Source of the DNA: Pseudalkalibacillus sp051842935
GTDB taxonomy: Bacteria; Bacillota; Bacilli; Bacillales; Fictibacillaceae
Reading direction: 5' to 3'
DNA: 64,000 bases
NCBI RefSeq assembly: GCF_051842935.1
Contig: NZ_JBPXRR010000001.1
Coordinates: forward strand, 496,001-560,000
Both the position numbers and the translations under genes were made by a program. Positions 1-7,704 of this stretch are shown in pieces (the stretch's first letter is position 1; each line of letters opens with the position of its first letter). The notes beneath the pieces were generated by a model. It had not been told where the DNA came from, did not search any database, and saw nothing but the letters and a program-made list of their open reading frames with translations.

Positions 1-172
1 TGTGATGTCGAGGAAAGCGCAGAAAGAAATTCAAACCACAAATGAGAGAGGAAAAGGATTAGCGACTGCAGGATTGGTGTGCAGCATCGTGGGAGTGGGA
101 ATTCATCTGTTGTTTGCATTGCTTATCATTGTATCATTCGCGACTTTCTCTTCATTTGAAACAATGATGTAA
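1..172 (+). CDS. C-terminal end of a DUF4190-like small membrane protein (partial)
   Basis: An open frame runs in from the left edge and stops at TAA 170-172; about 56 codons are visible. The readable part has a charged stretch, then RGKGLATAGLVCSIVG, then a hydrophobic helix and a short tail. A GKGLAxAGL turn leading into a membrane helix is typical of the second half of DUF4190-type proteins, small two-helix membrane proteins of unknown role. The start lies outside the window. A hairpin terminator follows at once. The family call rests on a short motif only. Confidence 0.55.
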   Translation, partial: VMSRKAQKEIQTTNERGKGLATAGLVCSIVGVGIHLLFALLIIVSFATFSSFETMM

Positions 173-200
173 GAGCCTGGGATCCCAGGCTCTTTTTATT
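172..200 (+). terminator. Rho-independent terminator
   Basis: Nine-base-pair stem AGAGCCTGG / CCAGGCTCT with a GATC loop, followed by TTTTTATT. It sits on the stop codon of the preceding partial gene. Confidence 0.85.
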
Positions 201-210
201 ATTATTTTTT

Positions 211-318
211 AGTGCCAGGTACCATTTCAAACCTCAAGCGTATCAAGGGAAGTGAAATGGTACCTGGCACCAATTCGGAAGCCAAGTCTACCAAGGGTTT
301 TCAAATGGTACCTGGTAC
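211..318. repeat. Palindromic GTGCCAGGTACC-family repeat, locus 1
   Basis: Left arm GTGCCAGGTACCATTT (212-227) is matched by AAATGGTACCTGGCAC (255-270). A third arm, AAATGGTACCTGGTAC (303-318), follows, so the locus is one full element plus an extra half. The third arm ends just past the stop codon of the convergent peptidase gene. Copies of the same family lie at 5195-5352, 9788-9848 and 22273-22335. Confidence 0.85.
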
Positions 319-322
319 GGAT

Positions 323-1387
323 CTACAAAAGACTGATCCCATGTTCCTCAATCAGGTCTTTGAAGGCGGGGCGTTCGTTTCCGTCTCGGCCGGTGACGTG
401 TTCTGCGGTTGCGAGGACGTTGAGGACGGCTTCTTCCGTCGCTTCTCCAGCGGCTCGGAAGGCTGTGTCCATGTCTTCTTCGTGAATTGTCGGAACGGAA
501 AGCAAGCGGTCCGGCTTTTCGTGCGGGATTTTCGTCGCTGTGGAGAACCCGATTGCGATTTCTCCGGAGCCTGTCGTGATGATGGAACCGGTACGAGAGA
601 GGCCTGTGACGGTTCGCTTGATGATCCGGTTCAGTTGTCGTTCAGACACTGGCAAATCCGTTGCGACAATCATCATGATCGATCCTTTGTCTTTCTCTTC
701 CCACGTTTTTAAGATGACTTCCTTCAATTCTTCTCCGACGGGTTTTCCGTTGATTCTCAAGTCACTCAATATTCCGAAGTTCGCTAATACAAGAATCCCC
801 ATCGTATATGTACCATGTTCAAACTCCATCATGCGTGAAGCTGTTCCGATTCCACCCTTCAACGAGTAACAAAGCATGCCTCGTCCTGCGCCGACAGCTC
901 CTTCTTCAAACTCCTCTGATGCATTCTGAATCGCTTTCCACACATGCTCTATCGTTACATTCCGAGCCCTAATGTCATTCAAGAACATGTCATTGCATTC
1001 ACCGACAATCGGGTTTACCGTTCCAGTCGTTTTTCCGATTTCAGGCGTTTGCTCTAGCATATATTCTATGAGCGCATCGGCTGCTGTTCCGATGCTGAGC
1101 GTGTTTGTCAGCACAATCGGCGTCTCGATTGTACCGAGTTCACTCATCTGGATCGTTCCCATCGTTTTACCGAAACCGTTGATGACGTGGCTAGAAGCGA
1201 TCAATTTTTCGCGGAAAAGATTGCCTTGGTGCGGCAGAATCGCTGTCACACCGGTTTGTGTATCTCCTTCATCCAATGTTACGTGCCCGACTGTCACGCC
1301 TTCCACATCTGTGATGGCATTCTTTTTTCCAGGCTGTAATCGGCCGATTTCCACTCCATAGTCCCGAATTCTCTTCTGATATAGCAT
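323..1387 (-). CDS. P1-family peptidase (DmpA/L-aminopeptidase-D-esterase type)
   Basis: 354 residues, normal for the N-terminal-nucleophile P1 (S58) peptidases. These are made as a precursor that cuts itself between Gly and Ser to give alpha and beta chains; the new N-terminal Ser is the nucleophile. The expected site is visible as DKGSIMMIVATD, putting the cut at about Gly235/Ser236. The Asn that assists catalysis is in LANFG (about 203), and the C-terminal RTGSxxxxGSGEIAIGFST block is conserved. The N-terminal ITDVEGVTVGH is also typical. No signal peptide, so probably cytoplasmic. GGAGG lies 5 nt before ATG. Members cleave N-terminal amino acids or beta-peptides; the substrate here is unknown. 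Confidence 0.88.
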   Translation of the reverse strand: MLYQKRIRDYGVEIGRLQPGKKNAITDVEGVTVGHVTLDEGDTQTGVTAILPHQGNLFREKLIASSHVINGFGKTMGTIQMSELGTIETPIVLTNTLSIGTAADALIEYMLEQTPEIGKTTGTVNPIVGECNDMFLNDIRARNVTIEHVWKAIQNASEEFEEGAVGAGRGMLCYSLKGGIGTASRMMEFEHGTYTMGILVLANFGILSDLRINGKPVGEELKEVILKTWEEKDKGSIMMIVATDLPVSERQLNRIIKRTVTGLSRTGSIITTGSGEIAIGFSTATKIPHEKPDRLLSVPTIHEEDMDTAFRAAGEATEEAVLNVLATAEHVTGRDGNERPAFKDLIEEHGISLL

Positions 1388-1457
1388 GATTACCTCCGTC
1401 GTGTATGATTTCTCTTTTTACCTAATACGGGATAAACGCCTTGAATTCCTGTCTTGA

Positions 1458-1486
1458 TAAAAAGAGCCCACCCAAAAGGTGAGCTC
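1458..1486 (-). terminator. Rho-independent terminator of the small 1494-1676 gene
   Basis: Read on the minus strand, GAGCTCACC pairs with GGTGGGCTC around a TTTT loop and is followed by TTTTTATC. It lies directly downstream of the minus-strand small gene. Confidence 0.75.
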
Positions 1487-1493
1487 GGAAAGG

Positions 1494-1676
1494 CTATTGA
1501 TTCTGGTTCGTCGGATTGGTTCCGGTCGTTGTAGCACCGGTCAATTGGCTCAGTCCAGGAATCATTTGCGCCATGTTCTGCATGTTCGCATTTCGGCCTT
1601 TCATCATTCCGGAAACGGCAGCTCCTACACCGATTCCTGTGATAAAAGGTAACAACATGGATTGTCGCTGTCTCAT
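1494..1676 (-). CDS. Small DUF3918-like (YrzQ-type) protein
   Basis: About 60 residues starting MRQRQSMLLPF. I chose this ATG because GGAGGTG sits 6 nt upstream; a longer frame beginning at 1709 has no such site. The N-terminus has a Gly/Ala-rich hydrophobic stretch (FITGIGVGAAVSGMM), followed by a Met/Asn-rich segment and a polar Thr/Asn/Gln tail. This layout matches short DUF3918 proteins of Bacillus, whose function is unknown. The family call is from overall character rather than a catalytic motif. Confidence 0.6.
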   Translation of the reverse strand: MRQRQSMLLPFITGIGVGAAVSGMMKGRNANMQNMAQMIPGLSQLTGATTTGTNPTNQNQ

Positions 1677-1819
1677 TACTGACACCTCCACTTCAGAAGT
1701 ACTCATCATGAGCCTTTTTATTGTCCGTTAACGGAGGTCGGTTCATACCTCAGATACGCATGTATAAATTTCCTTCCGATGAAGAAACATATAATCGATT
1801 TTAAGTATAAGGAGGAATC

Positions 1820-2365
1820 ATGATGGAATTTTGGAAAAAATGGAGTCGCAACACGAAGTTTATGGTTCTTGCAGGTGTGCTTCTCGTTTCTTTAGTCGCA
1901 TGTAACATGGACGAAGACAATGGTGAAGATGGAATGAACGAAGATGGCGCTGAAATCGAGAACATCAATGAGGATGGCGGCATCATCAGAGACGACGATC
2001 GTGACCGTAACATGAACGGAAACAACCGTTTTGAAATCGCGGACAAGGCAGCTGAAAAAATTGCGAACATGCCTGAAGTAGAAGATGCAAATGTTTTCGT
2101 AACCGATGAAGGTGCGTATGTGGCTGCTGAATTGAAGACAGGTATGAAGACGGAAGGCAAAGCGACACGTGATTTGGAGCGTAAAATTTCCAAGCATGTG
2201 AAAGCGACAGACCCGGATATCGACAACGTCTACGTTTCAACGAATCCTGAGTTCGTCGATCGTGCTGGAACTTACGCAGAGCGCGTAGAGGAAGGTGAGC
2301 CGATTGAAGGAATGTTTGAAGAATTCAACGAAACGGTTCGTCGTATATTCCCTAACGCTCGATAA
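1820..2365 (+). CDS. YhcN/YlaJ-family sporulation lipoprotein
   Basis: 181 residues. A lipoprotein signal ends in the lipobox LVAC with Cys at about 28, followed by an Asp/Glu/Asn-rich linker. The C-terminal domain has IADKAAEKIANMPEVEDANV, a V-x-V strand and KATDPDIDNVYVSTNPEF, which is the YhcN/YlaJ arrangement. Family members sit in the inner membrane or cortex side of spores or affect outgrowth. GGAGG precedes two adjacent ATG codons (1820 and 1823), so the exact start is uncertain by one residue. Terminator at 2382-2409. Confidence 0.88.
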   Translation: MMEFWKKWSRNTKFMVLAGVLLVSLVACNMDEDNGEDGMNEDGAEIENINEDGGIIRDDDRDRNMNGNNRFEIADKAAEKIANMPEVEDANVFVTDEGAYVAAELKTGMKTEGKATRDLERKISKHVKATDPDIDNVYVSTNPEFVDRAGTYAERVEEGEPIEGMFEEFNETVRRIFPNAR

Positions 2366-2381
2366 GAAATCGCTTGTAAAA

Positions 2382-2409
2382 AGGGTGTCCTGATGACTCA
2401 GGGCACCCT
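2382..2409. terminator. Bidirectional-looking terminator between convergent genes
   Basis: AGGGTGTCCTGA pairs with TCAGGGCACCCT (one wobble) around TGAC, followed by TGTTTTC on the plus strand; preceding AAAAA gives a U tract on the minus strand. It separates the YhcN-like gene from the convergent DUF3888 gene. Confidence 0.8.
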
Positions 2410-2416
2410 GTTTTCT

Positions 2417-2833
2417 TTATAGTTGGACACCTTTCAGGTGAGGTGGGATTTCGTACGTTTCTAGGTGTTTGTACTTGATGAGCTTCGCATGTCCAGGTTG
2501 GATGTCGTAGGTCAGTTCGTCTTTCCCTACTGAATTGTGAGCACCGATGACGGGTGTGACTTCCATGACGACCGTGAAGCGGAAAGACCGGTGGCCTTGC
2601 GTCCGTTTCGCTTGCTTTATGTACACTTCATACGGATAAACCAGCGGATCATCCTTCAGCAAAATGGAATAATACTCGTTTACGTGCTTTTGGATATCAT
2701 CGGATAAAAGTGAAATGAAGAGGTCGTGGTAGAGCTCTTCTGTTGATTTTTCAGGTGGGACGGGCAGGTTGTTTGCATGGACTGTGCTGAAGGGTGCAAG
2801 CACTAATACTGCAATGAGAATGAGACGTTTCAT
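2417..2833 (-). CDS. Secreted DUF3888 domain protein
   Basis: About 138 residues starting MKRLILIAVLVL, with AAGGAG 9 nt upstream; a TTG three codons earlier is too close to that site. A signal peptide ends near VHA-NNLP. The mature part carries ELYHDLFISLLSDDI, a YPYEVYI block, and FRFTVVMEVTPVIGAHNSVG followed by DELTYDI, the conserved core of DUF3888. Several such secreted proteins occur per Bacillus genome and their function is unknown. The gene converges on the YhcN-type lipoprotein. Confidence 0.82.
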   Translation of the reverse strand: MKRLILIAVLVLAPFSTVHANNLPVPPEKSTEELYHDLFISLLSDDIQKHVNEYYSILLKDDPLVYPYEVYIKQAKRTQGHRSFRFTVVMEVTPVIGAHNSVGKDELTYDIQPGHAKLIKYKHLETYEIPPHLKGVQL

Positions 2834-2945
2834 ATTATCCAACTCCTTTTCAGGCTTCGTCTTAATGTGCCATTCAGAGAGTTTTATTATGAATGATGGA
2901 GTGGGGATCTTGGAAAAATAGCTGAAAAGGATATAGGAGAAGAGT

Positions 2946-3479
2946 ATGAGGATACTGATAGTTATTGTCTTAGTGATGATTTTTGTAAAAGAAGATGCTT
3001 TAGCAGAAAATATGAAAGAGATTCAAAAACATAATGAAGAGATGATTTTTGATATAGGCTATAAACCCTTTGAACAAGCGCTAGAAGAATGTGAAAAGCA
3101 TTTTGGGAAGAGCATCGAACTACCTTATAAGGTACCACCGATTCCGTTTACTTTTATGGTAGGGCGATGTAATGATTCGGATGGAGAAGTAAATGACAAC
3201 TTTGAAGTCGATGTTACAAATTTTCAACAACCAAAAAATCATTATAATATTCAGATGAGGCAAATCAAACACGGGATTTCTATGATGAACCATAGACCAG
3301 AGAAGGTTTTCACGCTTGATAACGGCAATAAGGCAGAGTATTTCACAAAACCTTTGAATGGTGCGAATATGTTGGTTTTTGAGCGAGACGGATGGCAGTA
3401 TATTTTATCAATAGACAAAAGAGTAATTGAAACGGTTCCTCCGGAAACATTGGTGGAAATTGCAAATGCGTTCAGATGA
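2946..3479 (+). CDS. Secreted protein of unknown function
   Basis: 177 residues with a signal peptide (MRILIVIVLVMIFVKEDALA) and AGGAG upstream of the ATG. The remainder is soluble and charged. The C-terminus, ERDGWQYILSIDKRV followed by PPETLVEIANAFR, resembles the end of DUF4367-type extracellular domains (aromatic strand, then a helix with ETLxxIAxxF), but the rest gives no firm match. Codon use is more AT-rich than the flanking genes. A hairpin terminator follows at 3487-3518. Confidence 0.7.
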   Translation: MRILIVIVLVMIFVKEDALAENMKEIQKHNEEMIFDIGYKPFEQALEECEKHFGKSIELPYKVPPIPFTFMVGRCNDSDGEVNDNFEVDVTNFQQPKNHYNIQMRQIKHGISMMNHRPEKVFTLDNGNKAEYFTKPLNGANMLVFERDGWQYILSIDKRVIETVPPETLVEIANAFR

Positions 3480-3486
3480 GATTGAG

Positions 3487-3518
3487 GAGCTGACCTATTC
3501 TAGGGAAGCTCTTTTTTT
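3487..3518 (+). terminator. Rho-independent terminator
   Basis: GAGCT / AGCTC plus CCTA / TAGG with a small internal loop, followed by TTTTTTT. It follows the secreted protein gene and overlaps the 3' end of the convergent membrane protein gene. Confidence 0.7.
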
Positions 3519-3793
3519 AGTTTTGTTTTCTCACTAACCGACCGGACGATGAGAGTGATGATGAACCAGAGAAAGCCTGAACCGATGAACATAAACCCTA
3601 ACATGCCATAAAAAATACCGTCGATCCCGTGGTGAAGATGGCTAAGAAGGAATGTTCCAAAGCCAGCAGTCACAAGCACTGCGCCAACAAAATCAGCATA
3701 CTTTCTCTCTCGAAGTTGCTTGAAGCTTTGAATGATAAGAAAAGCAATAAGACCGGTTCCGAAAATCAATAATATTATTTTTTCAATATCCAT
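3500..3793 (-). CDS. Small membrane protein of unknown function
   Basis: 97 residues with three hydrophobic segments (about 5-22, 36-52 and 60-85), separated by QLRERKYADF and a His-containing loop (SHLHHGIDG), and a Lys-rich C-terminus. AGGTG precedes the ATG. Not recognised. The positive-inside rule suggests the C-terminus is cytoplasmic. Confidence 0.65.
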   Translation of the reverse strand: MDIEKIILLIFGTGLIAFLIIQSFKQLRERKYADFVGAVLVTAGFGTFLLSHLHHGIDGIFYGMLGFMFIGSGFLWFIITLIVRSVSEKTKLKKELP

Positions 3794-3862
3794 AGGTCAC
3801 CTCTTTTCACCCCAAGAATATGGTAAGCTTTTACATGGAAATCTCTGAAAGGAGTTTATGTC

Positions 3863-4027
3863 GTGTTCAAAAACAAATGGTACATACTTTATTTCTTTAT
3901 TTTGGCGATTGTATCTTGGTTTACGGCTGAGGTCGTAACGTTCATCATGTTAGGACTGATTCTGATTACGCTAGAGAACATTCATACAACACTTAAAAAA
4001 GCGTTCAATATGCGTGATGAAGATTAA
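3863..4027 (+). CDS. Small membrane protein (54 aa, GTG start)
   Basis: An open frame GTG TTC AAA AAC ... GAA GAT TAA gives 54 residues starting VFKNKWYILYFFILA, with two hydrophobic segments and the tail NMRDED. AAAGGAG lies 8 nt upstream of GTG. The ATG at 3858 is in another frame and stops quickly. The 3' end overlaps the convergent 4024-4212 gene by 4 nt. Function unknown. Confidence 0.6.
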   Translation: MFKNKWYILYFFILAIVSWFTAEVVTFIMLGLILITLENIHTTLKKAFNMRDED

Positions 4028-4212
4028 CTTCTGATGATGTGGCTGATTCTTTTTACATAATGGACGATAAGATATCCGATTGCGAACAGTAAAAACAAGA
4101 GTGAGCTGTACATGATGTATGGAAGTGTTGCTGGAAAGCGTTCTGTTAGGATGGCGAGTGAAAACATTGTCAGCAATAGGATGGATAAGACGTGCATCAT
4201 TTTTGTAAACAT
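4024..4212 (-). CDS. Small membrane protein (62 aa)
   Basis: 62 residues with two hydrophobic helices (about 8-23 and 32-51) and a basic C-terminus (HYVKRISHIIRS). GGAGGAG precedes the ATG by 7 nt. Stop codons of this gene and of the convergent 3863-4027 gene overlap. Not recognised; the strong ribosome site supports that it is expressed. Confidence 0.62.
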   Translation of the reverse strand: MFTKMMHVLSILLLTMFSLAILTERFPATLPYIMYSSLLFLLFAIGYLIVHYVKRISHIIRS

Positions 4213-4265
4213 CGAAATCTCCTCCGAATGATTGATAGTTCTATTTTACACGAAATGGAAAATGA

Positions 4266-4287
4266 ATCTACATCAAAAGTTGTAGAT
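4266..4287. promoter_or_regulatory. Inverted repeat ATCTACA-N8-TGTAGAT upstream of the MBL-fold gene
   Basis: Seven-base perfect arms (4266-4272 and 4281-4287) around TCAAAAGT, between two divergent genes. It could be an operator or a weak hairpin; there is only a short T run after it. Role not established. Confidence 0.35.
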
Positions 4288-4314
4288 TTGTTCAATCAGA
4301 GGAAGGTGTTGCCA

Positions 4315-4353
4315 ATGGAAGTATTGCGCTATGATGAAATCAGACTTAGATGA
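4315..4353 (+). other. Possible 12-codon leader frame
   Basis: GGAAGGTG sits 7 nt upstream of an ATG that opens a 12-codon frame (MEVLRYDEIRLR) ending at TGA 4351-4353, 16 nt before the MBL-fold gene start. It could be a translated leader or the remnant of a longer N-terminus. No attenuator structure is visible. Confidence 0.25.
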
Positions 4354-4369
4354 CAAGGGAGAGAAGACG

Positions 4370-5194
4370 ATGAGTAAATACATATGTACGACGTGTGGGG
4401 TTCAATATCCTGAAAGTGATTACGCGCCAAAGAGCTGCTCGATTTGTAATGAGGAGCGGCAGTATGTCAATCCTGATGGGCAGGAATGGACGACGCTCGG
4501 TGAGATGAAGGAAAGCGGAAGATATGAGAATTCGATAGTAAAAGAGGAAGAAGGACTGTACAGCATCAAGACGACACCACAGTTCGGAATTGGTCAGACA
4601 GCTTATCTTGTGCAGAAAAACGGGTTCAATATTTTGTGGGATTGTATGACATACTTAGATGGAAAAACGATTGAGCAGATCAAAGAGCTCGGCGGCATTG
4701 ATGCGATTGCGATGTCCCATCCGCATTATTATTCAACGATTGCGCACTGGGCAGAAACATTTGATGCTCCGGTATATATCCATGGAGATGATAAAGAGTG
4801 GGTGATGGAGCCGAGTGAGCGGATCGAGTTTTGGTCAGGGGAGCAGTTAGAGCTTGAAGCGGGCATCACGTTGCACCGATTGGGTGGTCACTTTGCTGGA
4901 GGTGCTGTGTTGCACTGGTCTGGCGGCAAGGAAGGACAAGGCATCTTGTTGACGGGTGACATCATCCAGGTCGTTGCCGACCAAGAGTGGGTGAGCTTCA
5001 TGTACAGCTATCCTAACCTTATTCCATTGCCAGCAAGCAAAGTAGCGGACATCGCTTGCCGCGTCGAGCCTTTGTCGTTTGACCGCGTCTACAACGCTTT
5101 CCATAAGATCGTCCGGGAGAATGCAAACGAAGCCGTGCAACGATCAGCGAAGCGCTACATCGACGCCCTCGAAGGCAGGCTTTTCAATACTTAA
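4370..5194 (+). CDS. Zinc-ribbon plus metallo-beta-lactamase-fold protein
   Basis: 274 residues from the ATG preceded by AAGGGAG (8 nt). The N-terminus is a rubredoxin-like zinc ribbon, CTTC at 6-9 and CSIC at 23-26. It is followed by an MBL-like domain with strand-turn blocks FNILWDCMTY, MSHPHYYS (about 115-122), VYIHGDD, GGH (174) and TGD (196-198). The usual HxHxDH motif is reduced to HPHYYS, so the second metal site is probably lost. The Asp in TGD and His174 remain. Function unknown; possibly a single-metal hydrolase or a non-enzymatic member. An inverted repeat and a short leader frame lie upstream. Confidence 0.82.
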   Translation: MSKYICTTCGVQYPESDYAPKSCSICNEERQYVNPDGQEWTTLGEMKESGRYENSIVKEEEGLYSIKTTPQFGIGQTAYLVQKNGFNILWDCMTYLDGKTIEQIKELGGIDAIAMSHPHYYSTIAHWAETFDAPVYIHGDDKEWVMEPSERIEFWSGEQLELEAGITLHRLGGHFAGGAVLHWSGGKEGQGILLTGDIIQVVADQEWVSFMYSYPNLIPLPASKVADIACRVEPLSFDRVYNAFHKIVRENANEAVQRSAKRYIDALEGRLFNT

Positions 5195-5352
5195 CGGTAC
5201 CAGGTACCGTTTTCAATCCCCTGTGGCGCAAGAGTTCATTGGAAGTGCCAGGCACCATTCTCAACCCGTTGTGGCTCAAGGGTTTCTGAATGGTGCCTGG
5301 CACTGTTTTCAATCCCTTGGGACACAAGGGTTCTTTCATAGTACCTGGCACG
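5195..5352. repeat. Palindromic GTGCCAGGTACC-family repeat, locus 2 (composite)
   Basis: Three joined units fill the gap between two convergent genes. Arms are GGTACCAGGTACCG (5196-5209), GTGCCAGGCACCATT (5245-5259), AATGGTGCCTGGCAC (5289-5303) and AGTACCTGGCAC (5340-5351). Inner arms such as AATCCCTTG / CAAGGGTT and AACCCGTTG / CAAGGGTT make a nested hairpin. The last arm ends at the stop codon of the phosphodiesterase gene, as at locus 1. Confidence 0.85.
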
Positions 5353-5358
5353 CTACCT

Positions 5359-6912
5359 CTACCTAACTAACTCCAGTATCCAACTTTTGAGGTCGACGAG
5401 GCGGTTGGTAGCTGGGCGGACGTCGGTTCCGGTGACGATCATCGGTGTGATCGAGTCATCTCGATGGAGGGAGCCGTGGCTAGCTCCACCCGGATGTGTC
5501 GGAGAGTGTTCGGTAGCGAACTCAAACCCCGGCTTCGCGTCCAAAATCAGATAGCGACCTTCATGGGAATGAAGAGCACCGTTCAACCTTGACAAGGCAT
5601 CGGGATAATCCCCGCAACGAATCGTCCTATCATCCTCGATAAAGAGATCCAGCACCGTAGCATCTCCGTCCAAGCTCCACGATTTCCCGTACTCATCCAC
5701 CAGATCTCCTCCAGGCTGGAACTGCATGCGTTTCGTTCCAGAAACCACATGATTCACGTCATCTTCTTTCCAGGCAATCCACCCAATCCGGTCATCTGTA
5801 CTCACCATTGAAAAGACATCTTTATACGCGAGACTGTCATCCATCAAATAAACATACGCCATCCGTTCATTCAATGCGAAGACGAGTTGATCATCGGCAG
5901 CAGGGCGCTTCGTTCCGACATCCACCTGGTAATGGTCGGTAAGAGAAGCGAGCCGAATCAATGAATCCTCATCTTTATCCTTCACGCGTGCTTGACCGCT
6001 GTCTCCGAGCACAATCCACACCGCCTGCTCTTTCGCTTCCTCCCACGATCCGTATGCATCTAACAATTTCCCAATCTCTTTGTCGACTTGCTCTACGCCT
6101 TTCAAATCCATCCGTCCTTTTTTATGGACAGACTTATCGAGGTCAGACATATACACGAGCGAAAAGGCGGGCATCTTATCCTTCAAAATCAAATGCTTCA
6201 TTTCTTGGATCGCAAATGAATCATTCATCCCGAACGCTTGCCAAGCGGTCCCTTTCATCTGGTTCTTCGGATTGTAGCGGGACAAGCTCCCGAGCACAAA
6301 CAGTTCAGGTCCTTTAATCTCCAGGTTTTTCGGTAAAAAGTTCAAACCGGAAATCGCCCTCGGGACGGTCAAGTGCTGTTCAACATCTCCACGGAAGATC
6401 ATCCCGTTGATGGAAGCGGACGAAAGACCATCCTTATAAAGGGCTTCATGGACCGTCTCTACTTTTTCGCTTAAATGATCGTGATTCATCTGATAGACAC
6501 CGTCAAAAAGAACTTTCTTCGTACCGAGGCGCATGATTTCTCCTCGTGCACTTCCGTAATTGATGACCCGTTGTTCTGCCTCATCGTACCAGACCAGTCC
6601 TGGCAAGCGATGTTCATCCGAATACGTCCCGGTCAACAAGGTGCTGTCGATCGTGACGGACATCGTAGGATACGAGCTGACCATCTCAGGATAATACAGT
6701 CCTTTTTCCATTAAAAACTGGAGGGCGGGAGCGCGGCCTTCCGAAATGGCTGCTCGCAGAGGTTCATCCATCAAGGAATCCACGATAAGCAACACGACAG
6801 GCTTTGAAACTTTTAGCGTCGAACGGTCTTCCAACCCCTTCGCGTCGGTGGCAAAACCAAACCAATACAATGCGATCAACAATAGTAAAAGTACAATGAA
6901 AACTGCTAACAT
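5359..6912 (-). CDS. Membrane-anchored type I phosphodiesterase / nucleotide pyrophosphatase family protein
   Basis: About 517 residues. An N-terminal membrane helix (MLAVFIVLLLLLIALYWFGF) leads to an extracellular alkaline-phosphatase-superfamily domain. Visible elements are PVVLLIVDSLMD (first metal Asp), SSYPTMSVTIDSTLLTGTY (Thr nucleophile), MSDLDKSVHKKG (Asp and His ligands), VLGDSGQ and HPGGASHG near the C-terminus (last His). The second metal pair looks altered: LGDSGQ replaces the common SDHG. I prefer the ATG at 6912, 9 nt after AAGGTG; ATG 6921 and GTG 6924 are alternatives. Substrate unknown; phosphodiesters or polyphosphate-type substrates are typical for the family. Confidence 0.83.
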   Translation of the reverse strand: MLAVFIVLLLLLIALYWFGFATDAKGLEDRSTLKVSKPVVLLIVDSLMDEPLRAAISEGRAPALQFLMEKGLYYPEMVSSYPTMSVTIDSTLLTGTYSDEHRLPGLVWYDEAEQRVINYGSARGEIMRLGTKKVLFDGVYQMNHDHLSEKVETVHEALYKDGLSSASINGMIFRGDVEQHLTVPRAISGLNFLPKNLEIKGPELFVLGSLSRYNPKNQMKGTAWQAFGMNDSFAIQEMKHLILKDKMPAFSLVYMSDLDKSVHKKGRMDLKGVEQVDKEIGKLLDAYGSWEEAKEQAVWIVLGDSGQARVKDKDEDSLIRLASLTDHYQVDVGTKRPAADDQLVFALNERMAYVYLMDDSLAYKDVFSMVSTDDRIGWIAWKEDDVNHVVSGTKRMQFQPGGDLVDEYGKSWSLDGDATVLDLFIEDDRTIRCGDYPDALSRLNGALHSHEGRYLILDAKPGFEFATEHSPTHPGGASHGSLHRDDSITPMIVTGTDVRPATNRLVDLKSWILELVR

Positions 6913-7080
6913 TTTTCGCATCACCTTAAATCATCCTCTGAAATGTAAACTCCTGGTTAGTATGTGGGGTGGAGGTTCAATTTAAACAGGCTGTCTAGGT
7001 GTCTGTGGAATTATTGCGCAGATGGACCGGGTTGGACATATGATGATGGTGAATTGAATTCTAACGGAGAGGTGTCAAGC

Positions 7081-7551
7081 ATGTTCAAAAAGAAAAAGCC
7101 GAAGCCGAAAGGGTCATGGGGAAGCCCTTACGAGATGGAGACGGAACAGTACCAGATGGATGAATCGATGTCCTACCATATGCAAGAAGAGATGCCTTAC
7201 CATATGGAAGGCATGCCGATGCCCTATCATATGGAAGGGCAGAGTCCTTTTGATTGGGGTGGGCCGAACCCGCATCACATGGGCGGTCACAACCCGCACT
7301 ACATGGGATATATGCCGTACCAAATGGAAAAAGATATGCACCACCATTCTCACCACCATCACTTGAAGCATGAAACGTTGATGAAGGTCGACAAGTGGGT
7401 GGATTACGGCATGAAGGAAGCGAAGAAAACGTCTTACAAGCATGCCATGACAGAAGTGGCGGCGATCAGTTACCTGCTAGGGAAGGGTGTCCCTCCCCAA
7501 ATGGCGTACAAAATGGTCGAGTCGTGGGAGACGAACGAGAAATTTTACTAG
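7081..7551 (+). CDS. His/Met/Tyr-rich protein, possible metal-binding or coat protein
   Basis: 156 residues; GAGAGGTG lies 6 nt before ATG. After KKKKPKPKG, residues 15-100 are low complexity with repeated YHM, HHM, HYM and YQM triplets and a HHHSHHHH run. The C-terminal 55 residues are ordered, MKVDKWVDYGMKEAKKTSY followed by ISYLLGKGVPPQMAYKMVESWE. No signal peptide. Repeated His-Met pairs are common in copper- or silver-binding segments, and the next three genes (YtkA-like, SCO, CtaG) belong to copper and cytochrome oxidase assembly, which hints at a metal role. His/Tyr/Met-rich proteins also occur in spore coats. I do not recognise a named family. Confidence 0.72.
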   Translation: MFKKKKPKPKGSWGSPYEMETEQYQMDESMSYHMQEEMPYHMEGMPMPYHMEGQSPFDWGGPNPHHMGGHNPHYMGYMPYQMEKDMHHHSHHHHLKHETLMKVDKWVDYGMKEAKKTSYKHAMTEVAAISYLLGKGVPPQMAYKMVESWETNEKFY

Positions 7552-7560
7552 GGGACGGGA

Positions 7561-7594
7561 AGGATACTGTTTGAACCTGAACAGTGTCCTTTTT
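7561..7594 (+). terminator. Rho-independent terminator
   Basis: GGATACTGTT pairs with AACAGTGTCC (one wobble) around TGAACCTG, followed by TTTTT. It separates the HM-rich gene from the YtkA-like gene, so the two are probably transcribed separately. Confidence 0.82.
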
Positions 7595-7704
7595 AACTGT
7601 CAAGAAACCTTCACAGAACCACCGCGATATCACCTTGTTCGTTTATGAATTTTTTTATACGGTTAAAATGAACCTAATTATACCGATTGAAAGGACGTAC
7701 ATAT

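Noticed and set aside
212..712. Open frame running from the palindromic repeat into the peptidase gene
   Set aside because: Starts inside the repeat, opposite to the real gene and without ribosome site.
1760..1800. Sporulation sigma-G-like -35/-10 boxes ahead of the YhcN-like gene
   Set aside because: Candidate boxes TGTATA and CATATA are spaced about 21 nt apart, too far for sigma-G, so I did not annotate them.
4847..5140. Long minus-strand open frame inside the MBL-fold gene
   Set aside because: No ribosome site, no family match and codon pattern follows the plus-strand gene; it is a shadow.
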